Below, piece after piece: positions 45,642-57,120 of a DNA stretch of 64,000 nt. Position numbers and translations under genes: made by a program. How positions within the stretch are numbered: position 1 is the first letter of the stretch; each line of letters opens with the position of its first letter. The notes under the pieces were generated by a model. That model was given only the letters and a program-made list of their open reading frames with translations. It was not told the origin of the DNA and did no database searches. This DNA is from Ctenosaura bakeri (Eukaryota > Chordata > Lepidosauria > Squamata > Iguanidae), in the NCBI GenBank assembly GCA_948474755.1, contig CAOLHI010001468.1, positions 248,001 through 312,000 of the forward strand. Reading direction: 5' to 3'.

Positions 45642-48600
45642 GTAGGGCTTAGCCCACTGTTGCCTGGTCCACTTGTAGAGTCAGTAGCATCTGTCTCTTC
45701 CTTCAGGTGCAGAAATCCAAGGTGGTGCCATGCTTTGACTGTTGGAGTTCAACTGGGGAGAAAGAAGAGGAGGCCACCTCTGTTCATAGTTAAGAATCTT
45801 GATCCCCAAAGGTGACTTTTCTAAGGTTTGACCTCAACAGCTAAATAACAGGAACATCTGTATGTAGAATAACTTTTTGCTCTTGCCTTGCGCCTGCTCC
45901 GTAGCCTGGCCCACGGGCATCATCTAGGTACTCTTGATGGAAACAGGAATAGCATGATCTGTGTTGGAAACATGACATTCTTGCAAAGAAGCTGGTAAAA
46001 TGAGGGCTGGACAGGGCTACTGTCAGGTGGGTTTGTAATGGGTTGACCGACCGAACTCAAAGGGTGCTCCTCACCCATGGCTGCTTTGCATCCTGGACAG
46101 AAGGGACTTTTGGGGTGCCAGAGGGTTCTGTCCTGGGCCCAACACTATTCCACATCTTCATCAATGACTTGGATGAAGGAGTGGAGGGCAGGCTGATCCA
46201 ATTTGCAGATGACACCAAATTGGGAGGGGTTGCTAATATCCCAGAGGACAGGATCAGAGTTCGAAACAACCTTGACAGATTGGAGAGCTGGGCCAAAGCT
46301 AACAACATGAATTTCAACAGGGAGAAATGTAGGGTCCTGCACTTGGGCAGAAAAAATGGAATGCACAAATATAGGATAGGGGACATGTGGCTGGATAACA
46401 GTATCCACTTCCAGCTACTTTTCTGATAGATAAGAGACAGATAACAAAGGGATCTGGGAGTCTTGGTGAACCACAAGCTGAACATGAGTCAGCAGTGTGA
46501 TGCAGCAGCCAAGAAAGCCAACATTGGCTTTCTGTTGATGCTTTGTTGCATCAATAGGTGTCTGGTGTCTAGATCAAGGGAGGTAGTGGTACCACTCTAT
46601 TCTGCTTTGGTTAGACATCCTCTGGAATAATCCCATGTCCAGTTTTGGGCACCTCAATTCAAGAAGGAGATGGACAAGCTGGAGCATGTCCAGAGGAGGG
46701 TGACCAAAATGGTGGAGGGTCTGAAAGCCATGAAGCCCTCTGAGGGAGCGTCGGATGTATAGCCTGAAGAAGAGAAAGTTAAGAGGGGACATGAGAGTCA
46801 TGTTTAAACATGTGAAAGGACGTCGAGGAGGGAACGGGCTTGTTCTTGACTGCTCCAGAGACTGGGACAAGGAGCAATGGATTCAAGGTGCCGGAAAGGA
46901 GATTCCACCTGGACCTCAGGAACAACTTCCTGATGGTTAGAGCTGTCTGGTAGTGGAATCCGTTGCTGCCTCCATGGAGTGTGGTGGGGTCTCCTCCTCT
47001 GGAAGTTTTTAAGCAGAGGCTGGATGGCTTTGGGGGTGTCCTGCATGGCAGAAAGGGTTGGACTGGATGGCCCCTGGGGTCTTTTCCAGCTCTAGGATTC
47101 TAACAACAATAATACCATCTATACAGGCATTTCCCACTTATCTGATACATTAGCAACCAGAGTACTGTCAGAAAGTGGAACTGGTGGGATAGTGGAACCT
47201 AGTCAGTTCTTCCCTTGTTGCCTTCTTACTGTAAGGAATGTGAAGGAATTACAGGGGGCTGCTTGGTGAGCCTCCGTAATTCTCTCATGTTCCCTCCAGG
47301 AGGAAGGCGGGAGGAGAAGAAGTGACAAAAGTACACACCGTGTGCCAACAGAATGGTGCATGTTGACTCTTTGAAAGATGAGGGTGAGTTGATAATTGAT
47401 TTTTTTAAATGAATATGAGCTAAATATATTGATGACATGTAACTTGTAGATAAGCTAGACAGGAGTAGTTTTTAAAGAATTAAAACATATCTGCAGAAAA
47501 GTAGCTACAAGTGTTTTTTTTGTAGTTTCTGTTATATGTGCAAGTAGTGAATGGGAAAAGTCTGATGGGACATGCTAAGTTTTGCATTTTTTTGTAGTTT
47601 GTAGTTGCTTTTTGTTGTATGTGCTATAAAATTTTTGTATTATTCTGTATAGATTTTATTCCATAAAAATTATTTTAAAGAAAGAACAGTACACGCCTGC
47701 AATTTTACAATGGTTGAAAGGGTGGAATGTTGAAAAGCAAGTTGTTGATTTTCTTCTCTCTCCTCTCATCTTTCAAGTTATAAGTAAGGTCTTCCAATAA
47801 CATAAATTCTGAAACCTTTTGAAGCCATCCTTGCATTGTCGGTGTTGAGATTATAAATCACAGAGATCACAAAAAAGAAAATCACTAGGAGGTTTCTAAC
47901 AAGAGGTGGGGAGGAAGTTAAATCAGAGAAGGATGGAATACGTGTAACTTGGTTCATAAGCGCATTTTTAATATTGTAAAATTTGTAATTGAATAATTGT
48001 TTGTGGTGAACATTAATGCTTCTTTTAATAAAGAAAAAAGAATAAGAAAAACAAGTTGTTGAAAAGTGGGAGACCCCTGTATCGGAAATGTCCATATAGC
48101 TAATACTATGACCTGTATCTCCACTGGCCACACCGTCTGGGGATTGTGGGAGTTGTAGCTGTTACCTCTGAAGGGTCCCGGGGCCAGAATCATCTGTCCG
48201 TTGAACAACTCGGAAGGTGGTTCACCATCTTTACAAACCCAGGAAACCTCGTTTTCACTCTCCTTTTGTCCTCCTTCACCCTCTCATCTTCTCCTCCAGA
48301 CCTCACTCACATGATCCACATCCTCGACACAGAACACCCGTGGGACGTTTATTCCATCAATTCTGGACACGTTGAAATCATCACCTGCTTGGAGTGGGAC
48401 CAGTCAGGTAGGAAACTTGGAGCTGTGCCGTAGCTGGACGGACGGTCTTTCTTGGCCGGTGCAATGTTCTGGACTTGACTGTGTTACCCTGATTTCTGGG
48501 GGTCCCGGGGGGACACCTAATGCGCTCTCAATAAAACAATTTGGGAAAATTAGCTAAGAGCACAAGCTAGCAATGTGAGAGGCAGGGCAACGCAGCGGAA

Positions 48601-51600
48601 TCTTTTACCCAACGTCTACAGGGTCAGGCCAAGCCAAGGAGCACAGTTATAAGAATAATTGAGATCTTTATTAAATGCAGACAAACAGTGTATGCAACAC
48701 ACTCACACAGATAACTATAGGAAATAAAGGTTGGAGTGAGATAGAGGTATTTTCAAGAGGAATTGTTGGTTTGGGCAATACTACAGCTGTCCTGAAGCCC
48801 GGGTAGTCTGCAGATTGAGTTCGTAGATATGAAGTCTCAGTGCATGGAACTGAGGGGAAGGCTCGCCAAGCAAAGCGGCAGCAAGACGGGATGGAAATAG
48901 GGAGCGATCCGAAGAGGCTCTCCAAGTCAGGGGTTTTTATAGGGAGAAATGGAGCCACAGGCTATGCCGTACTTGGGGAGAAATGATGAGTTTAGGGCTG
49001 GAGACAAGCCTCCGAAAGGTCAGAATTTAGCACAGAATCATAGAATCATAGGAATGTAGAGTTGGAAGAGACCCCAGGGGCCATCCAGTCCAACCCCCTG
49101 CCGTGCAGGAACACCCTCAAAGCAATCCCGACAGATGACCGTCAAGCCTCTGCTTAAAAACCTCCAAGGAAGGAGACTCCACTACACTCCATTGAGGCAG
49201 CAGATTCCACTGCTGGACAGCCCTGACTGTCAGGAAGTTCTTCCTGAGGTTCAGGTGGAATCTCCTTTCCTGCAGCTTGAATCCGTTGCTCCTTGTCCTG
49301 GTCTCTGGAGCAGCAGAAAACAAACCCTCTCCTTCCTCTACATGGCATCCCTTCAAATATTTAAACATGGCTCTCATGTCCCCTCTTAACCTTCTCTTCC
49401 GCAGACTAAACATCCCCAGCTCCCTAAGTCTATCCTCATAGGGCTTCATGGCTTCCAGGCCTCTCACCATTTTGGTCGCCCTTCTCCGGACTTGCTCCAG
49501 CTTGCCCATGTCCTTCTTGAATTGGGGTGCCCAGAACTGGACACAGGATTCAAGATGGGGTCTAACCAAAGCAGAGCAGAGTGGTACCAGTACCTCCCTC
49601 GATCTAGACATCATACTTCTATTGATGCAGCCGAGAATTGTATTGGCTTTCTTGGCTGCCGCATCACCCTGCTGGATCATGTTGAGCTTGTGGTCTATGA
49701 AGACCCCTAGATCCCTTTCACATGTACTTGAGTCAGCAGTGTGATGCGGCAGCCAAGAAAGCAAATGCAATTCTCGGCTGAATCTAGCCTATCCAAAATA
49801 GTTTATCTCTCCATGTGAGACGACCTGAGTTCTTCTCAATGTCCCCCCTCCCACCACCATAACAAGTTTTCTTCTCCAATTTGGCCCAACTGAATCAAAC
49901 AAAAGGTACAATATAATACGATACAATAGAAGGAGTCCACCCCACTATACGTAGAATCTTTGGCATAACAATCGTAATTTGTCTTTTAACCAATCAATAC
50001 ATTTTTGCCTTTTTTCCCCCCAAATTAAATCATTTAAGTTTAAAGTTAAAGTTAAAGTTAAGTTTAAAGTCAAGTTAAAGTTTAAGACCTTTTTATTTAG
50101 GCAGGGCTTAGACTGATTTTAATCATGGGGCAGAGCATTGTTCAAAACTGAGCGCTCTGTTTTATTCCGCATGTTTTTAATTATGTGTTAGATATAGTTT
50201 AAAACTTTTTTTAACCATGTATTTTAGATAGTTTTTCTTGTTCCTTCAATTTATTTCTGACTTACAGCAGCCCGGCATGTATAGAAATGTTTTGAAATGC
50301 ATGCTATTTGTAAGTTGTTCGCCGCCTCGATCCATATGGAGAGGCGGGATACAAATAAATAATAATTTAAAAAAAAAACCTATCACAGGGGAGGTTTGGC
50401 CTTGCCTTCCTCTGAGGCTGAGAGAGTGTGACTCCCCCAGAGTCACCCCGATGGTTTCCGTGGCTGAGCGGAGAATCAAATCCTGGTCTCTGGGGTCGTA
50501 ATTCACTACTTGAACCGCTATACCAGTCTGGCTTTCATTTTAGGTAGCATTGTTTTTAACTTTTGTGTAGTAGATTCTTTAAGTTAAACTTCTGTTTTAA
50601 AAATTTGCAAGCCACTTTGTGTTCCTTGGCAGGAGAAAAGTGGGGTATAAATTGAACGAGTGGATAAATAAGTGTATCAATAAAATTTTAAGACAAATTG
50701 GGGGCAAATTGGAGTGCCAATTTGCAGAGTGATTTTTTAAAAATATTTTTATTTATTAATTTTAGAACACAGATACAGACTAATTCACAACTGCAGGGAA
50801 GAAAGGGGGGAAAAGATACAAAAAGAGAACAATATACGTAAGCTAGCTGAAATGCAAAAGAACTCTGAGCCCACCGTACAATTTGTAATGCAAATTAAAA
50901 AAATTGATTAATATCCCATGTCTTATTCTATCATTACATCTTCTTCTACCAATTTGCCAGGTGATTTTTGGCTGTGTTGCCATGGGCAATTCTGTTGGGA
51001 GATAGAATCATAGAAATGTAGAGTTGGGAGAGACCCCAGAGGCCATCCAGTCCAACCCCCTGCCATGCAGGAACACCGTCAAAGCACTCCCAACAGATGG
51101 ACATCCGGCCTCTGCTTAAACACCTCCAAAGAATCATAGAATCATAGAAATGTAGAGTTGGAAGAGACCCCAGGGGCCATCCAGTCCAACCTCCTGTCAT
51201 GCAGGAACACCCTCAAAGCACTCCCAACAGATGGACATCCGGCCTCTGCTTAAACACCTCCAAAGAATCATAGAATCATAGAATCGTAGATTTGGAAGAG
51301 ACCCCAGAGGCCATCCAGTCCAACCCCCTGCCATGCAGGAACACCCTCAAAGCAATCCCGACAGATGGCCATCCAGCGTCTGCTTAAAAACTTCCAAGGA
51401 GCACCAAGACAAAATTATCTCCGAAGCTGATGCTCTCTGGACGCATTGCCTCCGAGGGAATCTTATGCAGCAGAGTTTCAAAAACAGCAAAAAGCGTGTG
51501 CAGCAGAGAACAACTACCACACAAGACAGATTATTGCTCTGACCACTCTACCCACAGACACAGAGTCTGTCCTCCAAAATACCTGGAGGCTTTATTCTTC

Positions 51601-54600
51601 TCAGTTGCAATACGTACAACTATATACAGCAGTGGTTCTCCACCTTCCTAATGCCACGGCCCTTTAATACAGTTCCTCATGCTGTGGTGACCCCCAACCA
51701 TAAAATTATTTATTTATTATTTACAGTGCCTCCCCCCCCCCGGCAAAGGCTGCCTTGCCGGCCAGGAATGGGGCGGGGCAGGGAGGGAAAGAGGAGCCAC
51801 GTGTCTCCCCCGGGAAAAAACTCTGAGAATCCGCCAGCAGGGCTCTGCTTCTGCTTCGTTCTCGTTTCCGCTGGGGGGGGCAGTGTGGGAAAAGTTTCCA
51901 GACCCTGGCCGGGGGGGGGGGCAATCCCAGCGGCTTTGCCTTTTGCACCGGGCGCGGCTAACCCCCTGGAAAAGCGCCGCCTTGCGGCCCCCCGGCCTTT
52001 CCGCAGCGCCCCCCTCCGTGGCGAGTGGGGCAGGGGCCGTGGTGAGGAGGGGGCCTGGCCCCCATGCTGTCGCTGCCCCCCCAAGCTGGCCCATCAGATG
52101 GGAAGCAGAGAAGGGGAGTGATTTCAGTCCCTTCTGAACAGGGGGCAGGAGGACGCGAGTGCGTGGCTCGCGCTTGCGCACCACCACCGAGGAGGGGATG
52201 GAGCCTAAGGCCATCGGAAATACGTATTTTCCAATGGTCTTAGGCGACCCCTGCGAAGGATCGTGCGACCCCCAAAGGGGTCCCGACCCACAGGTTGAGA
52301 ACCGCTGATTTACAGGATACGCAGCTCAATAGCAGATACGAAGGCAGAGATACAGGCAGACATAGATTCAAGCAAGCAGAGAGAGAGCAAGCATTCCCGC
52401 GTCTCTTTTCTGCACTCCTGCTTACAGGTCATCCGTCAGGGCCATTAGCATGATGCAGCACCTTGCCATGGTTGCAGCATCGTGACTCAGCCCTTACTGC
52501 GCGTCCCCTAGGAAATGTGTCGTCACTTGCTTCGTTTCACATGTTCATCAAAGGTATTTTCCAGTGGAGCAGATGACATTGCATTTTTTGTATCCAGGTT
52601 GTCTTACTTCCCTTGGCCTCTTTCCACCTACACAGGTTCCCGACTCCTCTCTGCCGACGCGGATGGGAACATCAAGTGCTGGAGTATGACGGACCATTTG
52701 GCCAACAGTTGGGAGAGCAACGTGGGGAGCGTGGTGGAAGGTGACCCAGTGGTGGCCCTCTCCTGGCTGCACAACGGGGTGAAACTAGCCCTACATGTGG
52801 AGAAGGTGACCAACAATTCTGTGTGTCTTAAGTCAGTAGACCACACGCTGAATGTAAGTCAGCAGTGTGATGCAGCAGCAAAACAACCCAATGCAGTTCT
52901 GGGCTGCATCAATAGGAACCTAGTGTCTAGGTCAAGGGAGGCAATAAAACCACTCTATTCTGCATTGGTCAGACCTCACCTGTGTCCAGTTCTGGCCACC
53001 ACAATTCAGGAAGGATATTGGCAAACTGAAAGATGTCCAGAGGAGGGTGACCAAAAAGGTCAAGGTCATGGAAACCAGGAAGCCTTATGAGGAATGGTTT
53101 AGGGAGCTGGGTATTTTAGCCTGGAGAAGAGAAGGTTAAGAGGGGACATGATAGCCACGTTTAGAGATTTGAAGGGGTATCATGTTGAGGAGGGAACAAG
53201 CCTCTTTGCTGCTGCTCCAGAAACTTGGACATTAAGCTGTGGCTTCAAACTACAGGAAAAGAGATTTCATTTCAACACTGAATCTGATACTGCCTGGGAG
53301 AGTAGTGGAGTCTTCTCCTCCTTTGGAGGTTTTTAAGCAGAGGCTGGACATCCATGTGTCAGGAATGCTTTGACTGTGTTTTCCTGAATAGCAGAAGGGG
53401 GTTGGACTGGATGGCCCCTGGAGGTCTCTTCCAGCCCTACGATTCTATGACTCTTACTCAGAGATGGGCATCATGCAGCCCTCGCACCAGTGTTCAGCCA
53501 GCCGGACCGAGGGTGAGGAATGGTGAGAGCTGTAGTCCTAAAACAGGAGGAAGAGCAGGTGACTCCCACCCTTGAGACAAGTTCTGTGACCAAAGAGACA
53601 GGATGGTGCTGATTTTATTGGACACTTTTCTATCCTTCCTTTCTTTTGAATGAGGTCAGAGTGGTGCCTCCCTACTTTATCTTCACAGCTACCCTGTGAG
53701 GTAGGTCTGGCAGACAAAAAAGTGAACGGGCAGCACCAGATCTCATTTTAAGAAAGATCTAGAGATGTTCAAGCATGTTTGGAGGGATGGAGAACGAAAC
53801 CTATGAGGAATGATTGGAGGAGCTGGGCAGCCTGGTGAGGAGAAGAGAGAGGGATGCAGGATCATGTTCTTTAAATACCTCCCGGGCTGTCCCAGAGAGG
53901 AGGGGGCAGGACTGTTCTCTGTTGCCCCAGAGAGGAGGACTAGGTCTAACCGTTTGAAGCTACGGGATGGTGGGCTTCCATTGAACATGAGAAGGAACTT
54001 CTTGAAAGTAAAAGGAGTTGGGCAACGGAACCAATGGTCTAGAAAGGGAATAAGTCTCTTTCTTTGGACATCTTCCAGAAGAGGCTGGTCAGCTCCCTGC
54101 TGAGGATGCTCTAGCAGGACTTCTTGCCTTGAGCAGGACTTGATCAAACTCTATGACTCTATCAAAGGTTGAAGAAGGTGGGCATGTCCGGCCTGGTGAA
54201 GAGAAGACTAAGGGGTAATAGCCATCTTTAAATATCTGAAGAGCTGTCCCAAAAAGGTGGGGACAGGGTATTCTCTCGTGCCCCGCAAGTAAAATCAGGT
54301 CTAATTGTTTTGTTAATTTTGATTGAATGGTAGAAGGAGCTTCTTGAGGGTGTGAGAAGTTGGGCAATGGGACCCTTGAGTTGGAGAGGTGGTGGGGGTC
54401 TCTTTTTCTGGACATCTTCCAAAAGAGAATGGACAGCTCATACAATCATAGAGTTGGGGCCATCCAGTCCAACCCTATTCTGCCATGCAGGAACCCATAT
54501 CAAGGCACTCCCAACAGGGATGGCCGTCCAGCCTCTGTCTAGAACCTCCAAAGAAGGAGGAGACTCCACCACGCTCCATGGAGGCAGCAGCAGCTTCCAC

Positions 54601-55474
54601 GGCCGGACAGCTCTGACCGTCAGGAAGTCCTTCCTGAGGTTCAAGTGGAATCTCCTTTCCTGCAGCTGGAATCCATTGCTCCGTGTCCTCGTCTCTGGAG
54701 CAGCCTCTAGCTGGAGTCCCTGTGAGAGGGGGTTGGACTCCATGGCCCATGAGGTCCCCGTCCACTCTAGGATTCTAAGATGAGTCTTCTTCATTCATCT
54801 CTCCCTACAAGGTCCAAACCAGTACATACACGGGTATCGCCAGCCCACCCCGGTTACACCTGCTTATGGCACCAATAGGGTGCCAGCTGTTACCTTTTTT
54901 GGGACTACAGTTCCCAGAATCCATTGGCCATGCCGACAGAGAAGTTCTTTTGATTCACAGTCCAGAAAAGGGGAGCGTTTCTACCTTTTATCCCTCTGCG
55001 ATGTCCCCCTCCTTAACACCTTCCCCTTCCTTCTGTTCCTAGTCTGGAGCCTCTAACTTCGGTGAGAAGTTTTCCCGGGTCAAATTCTCTCCGTCGCTGA
55101 CCCTGTTTGGGGGAAAGCCCATGGAGGGCTGGATCGCGGTCACCATCAGCGGCCTCGTCACGGTCTCCTTGCTGAAACCCAACGGCCAGGTGCTGACTTC
55201 CACGGAGAGCTTGTGCCGCTTGCGGTGCCGCGTGGCCCTGGCCGACATCGCCTTCACGGGGGGCGGCAACATTGTGGTGGCCACCTCGGACGGCAGCAGC
55301 GCCTCCCCGGTCCAGTTTTACAAGGTCTGTGTGAGCGTGGTGAACGAGAAGTGCAAGATTGACACGGAGATCCTGCCCTCCCTTTTCATGCGCTGCACCA
55401 CCGACCCCGTCCGAAAGGACAAGTACCTGGCCATCACGCACCTGAAATTCCTGGCTCGAGACATGTCTGAACAG
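45446..55474 (+). CDS. MED16: MED16, Mediator subunit 16, 5' part (4 coding exons)
   Basis: Four spliced exons (coding 45506-45641, 48300-48407, 52636-52805, 55043-55474) join in phase into 282 codons. They match the N-terminal third of human MED16 as I remember it, for example [58 protein letters not shown] and [15 protein letters not shown]16 is a tail-module subunit of Mediator, linking activators to RNA polymerase II. The N-terminal half forms WD40-type propeller blades; the [11 protein letters not shown] segment is a typical WD repeat end. The remaining exons must lie beyond 64000, since I found none after 55474. The start used is the ATG in front of [10 protein letters not shown]; human has a few more residues upstream. 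Confidence 0.95.
46025..47105 (+). mobile_element. CR1 LINE with RT catalytic box, longest copy
   Basis: This copy reaches furthest 5': [20 protein letters not shown], then [15 protein letters not shown] (the FADD catalytic box at about 46200), [18 protein letters not shown] and the C-terminal motifs. A ~45-bp foreign segment at 46403-46448 and several frameshifts break it. It ends at tctaggattctaa. It lies in MED16 intron 1. Confidence 0.88.
47110..47700. other. MED16 intron, no feature recognised
   Basis: AT-rich sequence with T-runs near 47510 and 47590. No exon or nameable repeat. Confidence 0.35.
47770..48045 (+). mobile_element. Possible L1 3' end
   Basis: aatattgtaaaatttgtaat, gcttcttttaataaag and an A-rich end resemble a LINE-1 3' UTR with poly(A) tail. 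No ORF2 sequence supports it here. Confidence 0.3.
48300..48407 (+). CDS. MED16: MED16 second coding exon
   Basis: A 108-nt exon between acceptor cttctcctccag and donor g|gtagga. It encodes [20 protein letters not shown], then [17 protein letters not shown]. The split Asp and Gly codons match the neighbouring exons. Confidence 0.96.
48500..49020. other. Unassigned repeat-like block
   Basis: It contains gctctcaataaaacaattt (48526) and, about 125 bp on, gagatctttattaaatgcag. An LTR-type retroelement in either direction is possible, but I see no second copy in the window. Confidence 0.3.
49025..49782 (-). mobile_element. CR1 LINE, young, long open frame
   Basis: The inverted terminus agaatcatagaatcatagga is at 49033. 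A 217-residue minus-strand frame (49117-49770) includes [46 protein letters not shown] and [18 protein letters not shown]. Past 49730 a short inverted piece (agtcagcagtgtgatgcggc) repeats part of the ORF in the other direction, an end-duplication typical of twin-priming-like truncation. Confidence 0.9.
50239..50530. mobile_element. Minus-strand Sauria-SINE split by a SINE/L2-like end
   Basis: The SINE tail (ccttcaatttatttctgact, 50243-50275) and its body/head (50385-50530, gaggctgagagagtgtgact ... tacttgaaccgctatac) are separated by 50281-50372. That inner piece ends gaggcgggatacaaataaat + A-run and is the plus-strand version of the element at 26896. It inserted into the SINE. Confidence 0.65.
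50735..50960 (-). mobile_element. Possible L1 3' end
   Basis: tttttaaaaatatttttatt starts an AT-rich block that resembles an inverted LINE-1 3' end. No ORF2 motif is visible. Confidence 0.35.
51003..51403 (-). mobile_element. Three tandem CR1 3' tails
   Basis: Tails begin at 51004, 51133 and 51267 (tagaatcatagaaatgtaga or variant) and run to ctccaaag each. The last continues into cttccaaggagca. Same arrangement as the big array at 55605. Confidence 0.85.
51630..52307. mobile_element. SPIN-like hAT transposon, copy 3
   Basis: The ends are cagtggttctccacc and ggttgagaaccgctg, with flanks atatacag and atttacag (7/8). The same GC-rich interior as copy 1 (28964-29630), including the cctaaggccatcgg hairpin at 52204-52243. 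Host sequence on both sides (51406-51629 and 52308-52510) may be one LTR-like repeat. Confidence 0.85.
52636..52805 (+). CDS. MED16: MED16 third coding exon
   Basis: A 170-nt exon between acceptor cacctacacag and donor gtgacc. It encodes [35 protein letters not shown] and [21 protein letters not shown] (the last split here only for length). It ends on a full codon. Confidence 0.96.
52835..53455 (+). mobile_element. CR1 LINE 3' end, diverged
   Basis: It begins within 30 bp of the MED16 exon ([20 protein letters not shown]) and runs through [16 protein letters not shown] ([10 protein letters not shown]) and a tail ending ctacgattctatgac at 53450. It inflates an artificial frame that appears to extend the exon. 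Confidence 0.8.
53740..54440 (+). mobile_element. Two old L3/CR1-type 3' ends in tandem
   Basis: Bases 53745-54160 give [20 protein letters not shown], then [11 protein letters not shown]. Bases 54165-54440 repeat the region in still more eroded form (gtggggacagggtattctct). Both resemble the diverged element at 4183, not the young CR1 family. Confidence 0.65.
54440..54782 (-). mobile_element. CR1 LINE 3' tail and C-terminus
   Basis: Minus-strand [40 protein letters not shown] and the tail tacaatcatagagttggggc. A plus-strand tail piece (ggttggactccatggccca ... ctaggattctaag) closes it at 54728-54780, so the two tails face each other. Confidence 0.75.
55043..55474 (+). CDS. MED16: MED16 fourth coding exon
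   Basis: A 432-nt (144-codon) exon between acceptor cttctgttcctag and donor gtaaga. It encodes [77 protein letters not shown] and [14 protein letters not shown]. It is markedly GC-rich compared with its introns. Confidence 0.97.
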
Positions 55475-55604
55475 GTAAGAAACTTTTCTGCCCTTTCTGC
55501 CTTCTCACCCCCTTCTTCCACGGCAGGAGAACACAGAAGGGAGCCACTCTTCAAGAATGTCTGGAGCTGTGTTTCCCAATCTATCTTTTTTTTAAGGAAT
55601 TTTT

Positions 55605-57120
55605 ATTAGAATCATAGAATCATAGAAATGTAGAGTTGGAAGAGACCCCAGGGGCCATCCAGTCCAACCCCCTGCCATGCAGGAACACCCTCAAAGCACT
55701 CCCTTGGACAGATGGCCATCCAGCCTCTGCTTAAACACCTCCAAAGAATCGTAGAATCATAGAAATGTAGAGTGGGAAGAGACCCCAGGGGCCATCCAGT
55801 CCAACCCCCTGCCATGCAGGAACACCCTCAAAGCACTCCCGACAGATGACCATCCAGCCTCTGCTTAAACACCTCCAAAGAATCATAGAATCAGAGAAAT
55901 GTAGAGTTGGAAGAGACCCCAGGGGCCATCCAGTCCAACCCCCTGCCATGCAGGAACACCCTCAAAGCACTCCCGACAGATGGCCATCAAGCCTCTGCTT
56001 AAACACCTCCAAAGAATCATAGAATCATAGAAATGTAGAGTTGGGAGAGACCCCAGAGGCCATCCAGTCCAACCCCTGCCATGCAGGAACACCCTCAAAG
56101 CACTCCCGACAGATGGCCATCAAGCCTCTGCTTAAACACCTCCAAAGAATCATAGAATCATAGAAATGTAGAGTTGGGAGAGACCCCAGAGGCCATCCAG
56201 TCCAACCCCCTGCCATGCAGGAACACCCTCAAAGCACTCCCGACAGATGGCCATCCAGCCTCTGCTTAAACACCTCCAAAGAATCATAGAATCATAGAAA
56301 TGTAGAGTTGGGAGAGACCCCAGAGGCCATCCAGTCCAACCCCCTGCCATGCAGGAACACCCTCAAAGCACTCCCGACAGATGGCCATCCAGCCTCTGCT
56401 TAAACACCTCCAAAGAATCATAGAATCATAGAAATGTAGAGTTGGGAGAGACCCCAGAGGCCATCCAGTCCAACCCCCTGCCATGCAGGAACACCCTCAA
56501 AGCACTCCCGACAGATGGCCATCCAGCCTCTGCTTAAACACCTCCAAAGAATCATAGAATCATAGAAATGTAGAGTTGGAAGAGACCCCCAGGGGCCATC
56601 CAGTCCAACCCCCTGCCATGCAGGAACACCCTCAAAGCACTCCCGACAGATGGCCATCCAAGCCTCTGCTTAAAAACCTCCAAAGAATCATAGAATCACA
56701 GAAATGTAGAGTTGGAAGAGACCCCAGAGGCCATCCAGTCCAACCCCCTGCCATGCAGGAACACCCTCAAAGCACTCCCGACAGATGGCCATCCAACCTC
56801 TGCTTAAACACCTCCAAGGAATCATAGAATCATAGAAATGTAGAGTTGGAAGAGACCCCCAGGGGCCATCCAGTCCAACCCCCTGCCATGCAGGAACACC
56901 CTCAAAGCACTCCTGACAGATGGCCATCCAAGCCTCTGCTTAAAAACCTCCAAAGAATCATAGAATCATAGAAATGTAGAGTTGGGAGAGACCCCAGAGG
57001 CCATCCAGTCCAACCCCCTGCCACGCAGGAACACCCTCAAAGCACTCCCGACAGATGACCATCCAGCCTCCGCTTAAAAGTCTCCAAGGAAGGAGACTCC
57101 ACTACACTCCGAGGCAGCAT
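55605..57120 (-). repeat. Tandem array of ~134-bp CR1 3' tails (11 copies)
   Basis: The unit is the CR1 3' terminus: agaatcatagaatcatagaa, tgtagagttgg(a/g)agagacc, ccatccagtccaaccccctg, acccctcaaagcactcccga, tctgcttaaacacctccaaag. Copies begin near 55610, 55747, 55880, 56014, 56148, 56281, 56415, 56549, 56686, 56819 and 56955. Only the last continues into ORF2 (aaggagactccactacactc), ending at 57120. Repeated ~66-aa frames through it are artefacts. Confidence 0.95.

Noticed and set aside
45191..45652. 153-residue frame with poly-Val/poly-Ile
   Set aside because: The upstream part is a translated (TTG)n(TTA)n microsatellite. The real MED16 start is the ATG at 45506 after the splice acceptor.
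52515..53090. 191-residue frame starting before a MED16 exon
   Set aside because: A chance read-through: intron, the MED16 exon 52636-52805, its splice donor, then a CR1 copy. Only the exon is coding.
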